This document shows positions 25,427 to 32,622 of a stretch of DNA of 40,635 nucleotides, piece by piece (position 1 is the stretch's first letter; each line of letters opens with the position of its first letter). The position numbers were made by a program, and so were the translations under genes. This DNA is from Prevotella sp. (GTDB lineage: Bacteria; Bacteroidota; Bacteroidia; Bacteroidales; Bacteroidaceae): the NCBI GenBank assembly GCA_022771625.1, contig JALFCW010000072.1:1-40635 (forward strand), read 5' to 3'. The notes under the pieces were generated by a model. That model made no database searches, was not told the DNA's origin, and saw only the letters and a program-made list of their open reading frames with translations.

Positions 25427-27169
25427 ATGGCAAGTAAGAAAACTATAAATACGGTATCTCTTTATGGAAGTGTTTTGGCTTTCATGGCGTTTGCTGTATA
25501 TATTTTCTATGTGAATCAAGATGTATTATATACAGCACATGAACGGTCGGAATTTCTCTATGGCAGTACATTCTTCAACCGCTTAATGTCACAACCATTC
25601 GGAGCAATACAATATGTAGGAGCTTGGCTGACACAGTTTTTCTATTATCCAGCTTTAGGTTCGGCAATGTTGGGAGCTATCTGGGTACTTATCTTTATTG
25701 TCGGCAAAAAAGCATTCCAACTGCAAGGAGGTTCCTGGGCATTGATGCTCTTGCCAGTGGCATGCCTTCTTACATCAGTCGTTGATTTAGGCTATTGGAT
25801 TTATTTCCTTACAATACGAGGCTACTGGTTTTCACAGTCTGTAGGACTTCTCCTGATGTTGCTGTTGTTGTGGGCAGCACGAGGAACTACTCCTCGTAAA
25901 TGGCATTTCATCTGGTATCTTTCAGGTTTCTTCCTCTATCCCGTGTTAGGATGGTTTGCCTTGCTTTTCGTGCTATGTTTGGCTTTGGCAGAAAAACCGT
26001 CATGGCGCGAGGTTATTTGTTTTCTCGTGCTTGTTTTTTCAGCAAGCATCTGGCATAATCTTGTATATTCAAATGTCAAGGCAGAGGACGTGATTATGGC
26101 AGGATTCCCTCGTTTTGCCACTCCGTCGGATGTAAGCACACGCCTATCCATTCCTTTCTGGATAATGGCAGTTGTCATTGTTATTATCCCAATTATTAAA
26201 ACATATCTTGACAAATGGTTTGTTCCTGCTTTTTGTGTTATCGCAGGAATAACCATTACATTCTCATTCATGTTCAGCGACAAGAACTATATCAACGAGA
26301 TGCGAATGACGCGCAGTGCCGAGGCTAATGAATGGAAGGAGGTTGTGGCTATAGCTGAAAAGGCCCAGCGCCCTACCATTTCAATGCTTATGCTCAAGAA
26401 TGTTGCACTTATGCACGAAGGCACATTGCTCGAACGTTCTTTTCCTATGGGCAACGAGGCTTTTAATAAATACGATCCTGATTCTGTTCATGTCAGTTTC
26501 CTTGAAATAGCGGCACCGGTGACATATTATAACTATGGAATGCTTAACGAGGCATTCCGCCTTAGTTTTGAATGTGCTGTTCAGGCTGGTTTCTCTCCTG
26601 CCTATCTTAAGATGCTGGCACGCTGTGCCCATGCCAATGGCGAGGATAATCTTGCCAATCGTTATATCCAGCAGCTTCATCGACATCCGTTTTATAAAGA
26701 CTGGCAACCAGAAAAAGTGTCGGATAAGATTCATGAACTGCATAAAGCCTATCCTGATGAAATCACAGGTGTGGAGAGCAGTGATGGATATATTGTCACC
26801 AGCATTAGTCTTTGGTATGATTCAGACAGTAAGTTGGCATCCGAGCAGGCTTTGTTTTATTCAATGATGCGTAGGGATTCAAAGCGTTTTTGGGCTTCAT
26901 TTCGAAAGTTCATAAAGACCCACATGGGCGAGGAGTTTCCTGTGCCTGTAGCCGAAGCATATATCATGTATATGGACAAGGCTCCGGAAAAGAAAAGGGT
27001 GATGATTCCTATTAATGAAGACCTATATGAACGATATAAGCAATTCTGGTCTTCCCTTGAGCAATATGCGAGGTTGGGTATTAGTCGTGAAACAATTGCC
27101 GAGAAGATGCGCCATAGCTATGGCGATACCTATTGGTATTACAACATCTTCAGTCGAAGAGTATATTAA
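25427..27169 (+). CDS. DUF6057-like multi-pass membrane protein, copy 1
   Basis: 580 residues from ATG 25427, which has a good ribosome binding site (AAGGA); the frame start at 25364 falls inside the terminator stem and is rejected. The N-terminal half (to about 285) has eight or nine hydrophobic segments. The C-terminal ~290 residues are soluble and helical, TPR-like in character (EAFRLSFECAVQAGFSPAYL, DNLANRYIQQLHRHPFYKDW). I associate this organisation with DUF6057, a family of unknown function; the name is from memory. It shares local similarity with the gene at 28705 (for example MLKNVALMHEGTLLERSF against QNLALAKQGTLLNKMF). The next gene starts 17 bp downstream. Confidence 0.7.
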   Translation: MASKKTINTVSLYGSVLAFMAFAVYIFYVNQDVLYTAHERSEFLYGSTFFNRLMSQPFGAIQYVGAWLTQFFYYPALGSAMLGAIWVLIFIVGKKAFQLQGGSWALMLLPVACLLTSVVDLGYWIYFLTIRGYWFSQSVGLLLMLLLLWAARGTTPRKWHFIWYLSGFFLYPVLGWFALLFVLCLALAEKPSWREVICFLVLVFSASIWHNLVYSNVKAEDVIMAGFPRFATPSDVSTRLSIPFWIMAVVIVIIPIIKTYLDKWFVPAFCVIAGITITFSFMFSDKNYINEMRMTRSAEANEWKEVVAIAEKAQRPTISMLMLKNVALMHEGTLLERSFPMGNEAFNKYDPDSVHVSFLEIAAPVTYYNYGMLNEAFRLSFECAVQAGFSPAYLKMLARCAHANGEDNLANRYIQQLHRHPFYKDWQPEKVSDKIHELHKAYPDEITGVESSDGYIVTSISLWYDSDSKLASEQALFYSMMRRDSKRFWASFRKFIKTHMGEEFPVPVAEAYIMYMDKAPEKKRVMIPINEDLYERYKQFWSSLEQYARLGISRETIAEKMRHSYGDTYWYYNIFSRRVY

Positions 27170-27186
27170 ATAAATACAATATATAT

Positions 27187-28692
27187 ATGAATAGACATAT
27201 CCTTTCCTGTTGTAAGATATTGGCAGTTGCCTTGCTTCTGTTGTCATCGTGCGTAAGTCATCCTGATATTCCTTCAGAAAGCAAGAAGACAAATAGTCTG
27301 CCTGATATTTATCCCGATTATTGCGATGTTACCATACCATGTAATATCGCACCGCTCAACTTTATGCTCCCTGATGTGGAGTATGACAAGTGTGTCGCCC
27401 GTATCACCACCCCTGATAGCAAACAACAGACCTATGGAGATGGAGTGAAGGTGCTGATACCAGAGAACGAATGGCAAACTATGCTAACAGCCTCGAAAGG
27501 CAAAAGCATGAAGGTAGAGGTATGGGGCGAGAAAGACGGGAAGTGGCTTGCGTTCAAACCATTTGAGATAAAGGTAGCCGAAGAACCTATAGATGAATAC
27601 ATCTCCTATCGTCTTATTGAACCGACATACGTGGCATGGAGCTATATGTCTATCTCTCAGCGTAACGTATCTTCTTTTGAAGAAAATGAGATTTTCAATA
27701 ACGAGGTTACTTCTATCGACAGGAAGAAAGGGCAGTGCATCAACTGCCATAGTTATCAGAATTACAAGACCGACAATATGCTCTTTCATGTGCGTCTGTC
27801 TAATGGAGCTACCGTTATTGTAAACGATGGTAAGGTATCGAAGGTAAATCTCAAGCGCGACTATACCATCTCTGCCGGAGTGTATCCTTCATGGCATCCA
27901 AAGGCAAAACTTGTAGCGTTCTCTACAAATACCACCCGACAGGCTTTCCATACTCAGAATCATAATAAGATTGAGGTTTATGATGAAGCCAGCGACCTTA
28001 TCCTATATGATGTGGAGAAAGACTCTGTAAGTGTTATCTGTGCCGACTCCACACTCTTGGAGGTATATCCAACATGGTCGCCAGATGGCAAACATCTCTA
28101 TTACTGTAAGACTGTTCCACTGCCGGAAGAGATGAAGGGACAGGATATCAGAACGACCTATCCCAAAGTGCAATACAACCTTTATCGTCGCTCGTTTGAC
28201 GTGGCAACCCATACATTCGGTGAGGAGCAACTTGTATATGATGCCGTTTCGCAGGATAAGAGTGCCACATTGCCTCGCATCAGTCCTGACGGCAAGTATC
28301 TGATGTTTGCCGAGGGACGATACGGATGTTTCCATAGCCGCCACGAGGAGGCCGATATCGTGTGTATTCCTTTGCGACAGGACGGTGCCCTTGTTGAGAA
28401 ATCATCAGCCCTTGACTTGTCACTTGCCAATAGCAAAGGTTACTCAGAGAGCTACCCGACATGGTCGAGCAACGGGCATTGGATAATGATTGCCAGTCGT
28501 AGATATGATGGCAACTACAGTCGTGTGTATTTCGCCTATTTCAAAGACGGGAAAGTGGCGAAAGCCTTCCTTCTGCCTCAAGCCGATCCAGAAGAAAACG
28601 CCCTACGCCTAAAGAGCTACAATCGTCCAGAGTTTATGGTAGAGCCTGTGCGCACCACTGTTAAAGAATTCAGCAGAGTGTTTGACAAGTAA
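27187..28692 (+). CDS. Haem-motif (CxxCH) TolB/PD40-like beta-propeller lipoprotein
   Basis: 501 residues from ATG 27187, giving a lipoprotein signal peptide (ILAVALLLLSSC). An N-terminal Ig-like region (to about 140) is followed by GQCINCHSYQN, a canonical covalent haem c motif (Cys184, Cys187, His188). Four PD40/TolB propeller blades then follow near residues 232, 293, 361 and 422 (YPSWHPKAKLVAFS, YPTWSPDGKHLYYC, LPRISPDGKYLMFA, YPTWSSNGHWIMIA). It should be anchored in the envelope and, if the motif is used, carry haem. It is sandwiched between two DUF6057-like membrane genes with short spacers (17 and 12 bp), so the three almost certainly act together. The partner and reaction are unknown. 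Confidence 0.8.
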   Translation: MNRHILSCCKILAVALLLLSSCVSHPDIPSESKKTNSLPDIYPDYCDVTIPCNIAPLNFMLPDVEYDKCVARITTPDSKQQTYGDGVKVLIPENEWQTMLTASKGKSMKVEVWGEKDGKWLAFKPFEIKVAEEPIDEYISYRLIEPTYVAWSYMSISQRNVSSFEENEIFNNEVTSIDRKKGQCINCHSYQNYKTDNMLFHVRLSNGATVIVNDGKVSKVNLKRDYTISAGVYPSWHPKAKLVAFSTNTTRQAFHTQNHNKIEVYDEASDLILYDVEKDSVSVICADSTLLEVYPTWSPDGKHLYYCKTVPLPEEMKGQDIRTTYPKVQYNLYRRSFDVATHTFGEEQLVYDAVSQDKSATLPRISPDGKYLMFAEGRYGCFHSRHEEADIVCIPLRQDGALVEKSSALDLSLANSKGYSESYPTWSSNGHWIMIASRRYDGNYSRVYFAYFKDGKVAKAFLLPQADPEENALRLKSYNRPEFMVEPVRTTVKEFSRVFDK

Positions 28693-28704
28693 CTCCATAA
28701 CAAT

Positions 28705-30225
28705 ATGAAACATATACATTATATATATACCCTCCTCTTTGGTGTGTCTGCCCTCCTTTTCTTCGGGTTGGCATATCCCCATCATCTGCATTATCAGGAG
28801 CAGTATCAGCTGTTCCTCTTCGACAGCTCTTATATTTGGGATGTCATAGCTTTGCCTGGCGGAGTTGCCGACCTGTTAGGACGTTTTTCTACGCAGTTCT
28901 TCCTCTATGCTTGGGTGGGAGCGACAATTATCGCTATTCTGCTTTCAGTGATTCAGCTGCTGACACTAGGCTTGGCAAACTGGGGTAGATTCTACGGACT
29001 AAGTTATGTTCCCGCTTTCCTGCTATGGATATTCCTGCTTGATGAGAATGCACTGTTGGGTGGTGTATGGGCAGTAGTCCTGACATTATCTGCTTCTTTG
29101 GCTATCGGCAAGATGGCAGACGGATGGACTCGTCGCATACTTACAGCAATGCTTATCCCCTTGCTCTTTTGTATTGCAGGCCCTGTGAGTATAGTGTTCT
29201 GTATCCTTCAGATACGTCGCGCAAACCATTTTATATGGAACATTGCAACAATGCTGCTCTTTGTCTTGATGCCTCTTGTTCTTGCCCACTGCCTCCCGGT
29301 ACTTGATGGTAGTCTGTGGCGGGGCATTCACTATCATCGCTATCCCACAGTGATCCCGACAATGCTTTGGATGGCGGTTTTGGCATTGGTTATTTTGTTG
29401 GGAGTTAAAGGAGTTAAGGGAGTTCAAGGAGTTAAAGACGAATGTATATGCAGATATAAATCTCATACCCCAAACGATATACTATTGACATTTGCATCTT
29501 TTGCTGTAGTTGCTGTTGTTATGGCTGTTATGGTATGGAAAAACAGTAATTTCAAAGCCGAGAAGACTATGAAATATGATTTCATGGCATGCCATCAGCA
29601 ATGGAATCGCATACTCAACACCATCGATGAAGAGAAACCCAACAACCAGATAGGAGTGACAGTGCAAAACCTTGCTTTGGCTAAGCAAGGCACACTTCTC
29701 AACAAGATGTTTGAATACAATCAAAATGGTATGCTAGGTCTTTTGCCTGATGTTCAGAGAGACGCCACCAGTCCGATGCCTACAGCCGAAGCATACTATC
29801 ATTTAGGACTGACCAATATTGCCCAGCGAACAGTGTTTGAGGCTCAGGAAGCCATTCTCGACTTCCAAAAGAGTGCCCGTTGCTTTAAACGTCTTGCGCA
29901 GACAAACCTTATCAATGGCGACTATGAGGTGGCACGCAAATATCTTATGATTCTTAAGAAAACACTCTTCTATAGTGATTGGGCAAACGAGACAATCACT
30001 CTACTGGGCAACGAGAAGGCAATAGCCAATCATCCCGAGTATGGCACTCTGCGCACATTTGCAATCAAAAATGACTTTCTTTTTAGCGATAATGCCACTC
30101 CCGAAATACTCGAGCGTCTTTATCTAAGCAATAAGAAAAATAAACTTGCCTATCAGTATATGATGGCTTCATTTATACTGACTGGTGATCGTGAAAGTTT
30201 CTACAAATATGCTCAAAACAAATAA
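28705..30225 (+). CDS. DUF6057-like multi-pass membrane protein, copy 2
   Basis: 506 residues, a diverged and shorter paralogue of the protein encoded at 25427. Hydrophobic segments occupy about residues 7-280 and a helical, TPR-like tail follows (AYYHLGLTNIAQRTVFEAQE, GDYEVARKYLMILKKTLFYS). The tail shares the spacing and the 'FY.DW' ending seen in copy 1. A loop near residue 235 is built from a 9-bp tandem repeat (29401-29437) encoding GVKGVKGVQGVK. It ends the operon: the downstream gap has no gene on this strand for more than 600 bp apart from a candidate sRNA. Confidence 0.7.
   Translation: MKHIHYIYTLLFGVSALLFFGLAYPHHLHYQEQYQLFLFDSSYIWDVIALPGGVADLLGRFSTQFFLYAWVGATIIAILLSVIQLLTLGLANWGRFYGLSYVPAFLLWIFLLDENALLGGVWAVVLTLSASLAIGKMADGWTRRILTAMLIPLLFCIAGPVSIVFCILQIRRANHFIWNIATMLLFVLMPLVLAHCLPVLDGSLWRGIHYHRYPTVIPTMLWMAVLALVILLGVKGVKGVQGVKDECICRYKSHTPNDILLTFASFAVVAVVMAVMVWKNSNFKAEKTMKYDFMACHQQWNRILNTIDEEKPNNQIGVTVQNLALAKQGTLLNKMFEYNQNGMLGLLPDVQRDATSPMPTAEAYYHLGLTNIAQRTVFEAQEAILDFQKSARCFKRLAQTNLINGDYEVARKYLMILKKTLFYSDWANETITLLGNEKAIANHPEYGTLRTFAIKNDFLFSDNATPEILERLYLSNKKNKLAYQYMMASFILTGDRESFYKYAQNK
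29401..29437 (+). repeat. 9-bp tandem repeat (GGAGTTAAA)4 in frame
   Basis: Four 9-bp units with single-base variants inside the second DUF6057-like gene, adding GVK/GVQ units to a loop between hydrophobic segments. Confidence 0.85.
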
Positions 30226-30291
30226 CTCAATTTTATAAAACAGCCTCTGCATACGCAAATAATTCTTAATATTATTAGATATTTTAAGGTA

Positions 30292-30357
30292 TGTAACATT
30301 TTTATTAGTATGTGTAACAATTTATTGCTAGTATGTTATATAAAAGCAGTACCTTTG
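30292..30357 (+). promoter_or_regulatory. Operator/promoter B, upstream of a candidate sRNA
   Basis: TGTAACA at 30292 and again 21 bp later at 30313, then TACCTTTG at 30350, exactly 37 bp on. Geometry is identical to promoters C and D. No protein gene follows before the terminator at 30484. Confidence 0.8.
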
Positions 30358-30361
30358 CTGA

Positions 30362-30519
30362 GCAAAAAAGGAACATCATACAATTTTTTATACATTTAGG
30401 TTTAAGTTCGGATTTTTTGACTTTCGAATTAAGTATATGGTTTTAACTTGTTAAGTTACAATGATTGTTAGTTATTATGGGTCGAGGCTCTGTCGTGAGA
30501 CAGGGCCTCTTTCTTTTTC
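30362..30519 (+). ncRNA. Candidate HTCS-controlled small RNA (~155 nt)
   Basis: The region between promoter B and the terminator at 30484-30519 has no credible ORF; the longest ATG frames give only peptides of about 26-34 residues that read through the terminator. A small hairpin (AACTT/AAGTT near 30445) precedes the terminal 11-bp stem. An independent activator-type promoter plus a strong intrinsic terminator around a short non-coding stretch is the signature of an sRNA. Targets cannot be read here. The start is placed a few bases after the -7 box and is approximate. Confidence 0.55.
30484..30519 (+). terminator. Strong intrinsic terminator
   Basis: GAGGCTCTGTC (30484-30494), loop GTGA, GACAGGGCCTC (30499-30509): 11 bp with one G-T pair, followed by TTTCTTTTTCTC. 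Confidence 0.85.
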
Positions 30520-30563
30520 TCTCTCTCTATGCCATAAGTAATTTGATGGATTATATACCCGAA

Positions 30564-30669
30564 AGTTGTCGCAATCTCTGTTAAAAGTGTTAATTGCGAC
30601 AGATTTCTCGTATAAAAGTTGTCGCAATCGCATTTTTTTTGTAACTTTGCGACAGATTTCAGTACCTTA
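30564..30669 (+). repeat. 53-bp direct duplication with internal inverted repeats and a promoter
   Basis: AGTTGTCGCAATC occurs at 30564 and 30617, and TTGCGACAGATTTC at 30594 and 30647; both pairs are exactly 53 bp apart. Within each unit TTGTCGCAA and TTGCGACA form an inverted pair. The second unit contains a promoter: TTG (30619-30621), 20 bp, TAACTTTG (30642-30649). It precedes the ATPase remnant at 30683 and reads as that gene's private operator. Confidence 0.8.
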
Positions 30670-30682
30670 TACGTCATGCATT

Positions 30683-30730
30683 ATGAAAGAAAACATCATT
30701 GGTAGAGAGACTCAGATAGCAGATAAATAG
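30683..30730 (+). pseudogene. Start of a deleted AAA ATPase gene
   Basis: ATG at 30683 opens a frame reading MKENIIGRETQIADK and then TAG. This is the characteristic beginning of Bacteroidetes ATP-binding proteins ('...IIGR...EI..L', followed normally by the YGRRR.GKT P-loop), but it stops after 15 codons. The G of the TAG is the first base of the next gene's repeat array, so the rest of the gene has been replaced precisely at that boundary. Confidence 0.6.
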
Positions 30731-30821
30731 GAATTTTGTGATAATTTTAGAAGAAATAGCTGGAATTTTGTGATATTTATACCAAAAACCTTTGGAATTT
30801 TGTGATTTATTTGTATCTTTG
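30730..30821 (+). repeat. Three 14-bp iterons (32-bp period) and promoter of the DUF4143 ATPase
   Basis: GGAATTTTGTGATA at 30730, 30762 and 30794 (last base T in the third), spaced exactly 32 bp, about three helical turns. The third copy starts at the last base of the TTTG -33 element (30791-30794), followed after 19 bp by TATCTTTG (30814-30821). A repressor covering the array would block the promoter, which suggests autoregulation. Confidence 0.85.
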
Positions 30822-30862
30822 CAACCGATATATGTCATATTACTGAATACAATGCATTGAAT

Positions 30863-32197
30863 ATGAATTTGTTAATAAGGAAAATAGACTCCTACTTGCA
30901 TAGGTGGAGAACTGATGAGGCAAGAAAACCTCTTATTATAAAAGGGGCGCGACAAATTGGCAAGACCTCATCCATTATGCAATTTGCCACGGCTCACTAT
31001 GAGAATGTCGTGGCAATCAATTTCGTGTTGGAACAAAAGTTCAAGAGAATATTCGATGACGGATATGATGTCGATAGCATTATTAAGAATATTACCCTGA
31101 TTGACCAATCGCTGAAGTTTGAGGCAGGTAAAACCCTACTGTTCTTCGACGAGATGCAGGATTGCCCCAAATGTGCTACATGCCTCAAGTCATTCTGTAT
31201 GGACAGACGGTATGACGTAATCTGTTCAGGGTCACTCATGGGTATCAACTATAGGGAAATAGAGTCAAATAGCGTAGGATATAAACAGGATTACGAGATG
31301 TACTCCATGGACTTCGAGGAGTTTCTTTGGGCAAGAGGGTATGGAGAAAAGTATGTTGACGACATGCTAAGCCATATTGAGACACTAAAACCCTTTTCAT
31401 CGCTTGAGATGGACATATATATGAGCCTCTTTCACGAATATATGCTTATTGGCGGTATGCCCGAGGTGGTAAGACGGTTTGTGGAAAGCGGTAACTACAG
31501 CGGCACCCTCGACATACAGCGTCAACTGCTTGCCGACTACGAGGAGGACATCACTAAATATGCCCAGGGATTGGACAAGGGCAGGATAAAAAACATTTAT
31601 CAGCATATATCTGTTTTCTTGGGTCAGGAGAACAAGAAATTCCAAGTGTCAAAAGTAGCCCGAGGAGCACGCTCGCGCGAATATGCAGGAACAGTGGAGT
31701 GGCTTGAGGATGCCGGCATTGTCAATGTCTGCTATTGTCTCGACCAGCTGTCGTTGCCCCTAAAAGGCAACTATAATCCAAAGATGTTCAAGCTATATTA
31801 TAGTGACACAGGATTACTTGTGGCTTCGCTCGACGAAGAGAGTCAGACTGACATTCGCGTCAACAAAAACTATGGTACATACAAGGGGGCATTATACGAG
31901 AACATAGTTGGAGACATGCTTGTAAAACAAGGCTACGATCTATACTTCTTCCGCAATGAGAAATCAACTATGGAGATGGACTTCTTTGTGCGCGATATGA
32001 GATCGCTCATTCCTGTGGAAGTGAAAGCAAATGACAATGCCACTCCCACACTGTCAATACTTACAGATAGCAGATATGCCGACATTAAGTATGGCATTAA
32101 GCTTTGCAACAAGAATATCGGTTTCAACGGCCAGTTCTATACCCTCCCATATTTCCTCACCTTCTTGATTAAGCGCTGGCTTGGAAAGAAGGTATAA
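30863..32197 (+). CDS. AAA ATPase with DUF4143-type C-terminus
   Basis: 444 residues from ATG 30863 (an in-frame TTG lies two codons upstream). The P-loop is KGARQIGKTSS near residue 27-36, Walker B is LLFFDEMQDCP near 93, and the C-terminal half is the DUF4143 nuclease-like domain, with SKVARGARSREYAGTVEWLEDAG and ending in the FFRNEKSTMEMDFFVRD and IPVEVKA elements that recall the PD-(D/E)XK core. The family is abundant in Bacteroidetes genomes and its role is unresolved. It is a single-gene unit with its own direct-repeat operator and lies between two Sus loci. Confidence 0.9.
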   Translation: MNLLIRKIDSYLHRWRTDEARKPLIIKGARQIGKTSSIMQFATAHYENVVAINFVLEQKFKRIFDDGYDVDSIIKNITLIDQSLKFEAGKTLLFFDEMQDCPKCATCLKSFCMDRRYDVICSGSLMGINYREIESNSVGYKQDYEMYSMDFEEFLWARGYGEKYVDDMLSHIETLKPFSSLEMDIYMSLFHEYMLIGGMPEVVRRFVESGNYSGTLDIQRQLLADYEEDITKYAQGLDKGRIKNIYQHISVFLGQENKKFQVSKVARGARSREYAGTVEWLEDAGIVNVCYCLDQLSLPLKGNYNPKMFKLYYSDTGLLVASLDEESQTDIRVNKNYGTYKGALYENIVGDMLVKQGYDLYFFRNEKSTMEMDFFVRDMRSLIPVEVKANDNATPTLSILTDSRYADIKYGIKLCNKNIGFNGQFYTLPYFLTFLIKRWLGKKV

Positions 32198-32310
32198 CAA
32201 TGGCAATATTAACGTTATCTGAATAGCCTATATTATTTTGAGTGCATAGGTAGTGTGAATGTTATAAGTCAGGGCTATTGAATTTTTATACTACGGGTAT
32301 TTGGTTTATA

Positions 32311-32395
32311 TTCCGCACTGCGGAACGTACGTTCACCACTGCGGAATATACGTTCCCCACTGCGGTATGTACGTTCCGCACTGCGGAACGTAACT
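32311..32395. repeat. Four tandem 21-bp palindromic repeats
   Basis: CACTGCGG begins at 32316, 32337, 32358 and 32379, each 21 bp apart, within units close to ACGTTCCGCACTGCGGAACGT, itself an almost perfect palindrome. Together they can fold into alternative stems. It lies in the 425-bp gap before the GH5 gene. The rest of that gap (32198-32310, 32396-32490) shows only a weak AATAGCC/GGCTATT pair and nothing else I can support. Confidence 0.85.
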
Positions 32396-32524
32396 CATTT
32401 GCCCTATGCATATACATTTATATAGGATATTCACTATAAATAAAGACAGACTGTTATCATAATATCTGAATACACTAAGCTTATGACTTCATTATTGCCA
32501 TAAAAAACGCAATAATCTGCACTT

Positions 32525-32590
32525 TGTAACATTTCAAAAAGAACGTGTAACATTTCATACGCCCGATTTCATCGGTAATTCGTACCTTTG
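32525..32590 (+). promoter_or_regulatory. Operator/promoter C for the GH5 gene
   Basis: TGTAACATTTC at 32525 and TGTAACATTTC again 21 bp later at 32546, then TACCTTTG at 32583, 37 bp on. A small hairpin (CCGAT/ATCGG, 32563-32575) occupies the place of the -33 element, and an ATTATTGC/GCAATAAT pair (32491-32516) lies just upstream. Confidence 0.8.
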
Positions 32591-32622
32591 CATCGTCAAA
32601 CCTAATGTAAAAAACGTAAAGT

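Noticed and set aside
30470..30550. Short ATG frames overlapping the terminator at 30484-30519
   Set aside because: They read through the terminator stem and T-tract and give low-complexity peptides; not believable as genes.
30730..30807. Possible CRISPR or plasmid-origin iterons
   Set aside because: Only three 14-bp copies with short AT-rich gaps, ending in a promoter directly before an ATPase gene; an operator is simpler. No replication initiator gene is nearby.
32311..32395. Possible CRISPR array
   Set aside because: Units are contiguous 21-bp palindromes without unique spacers, and no cas genes are present.
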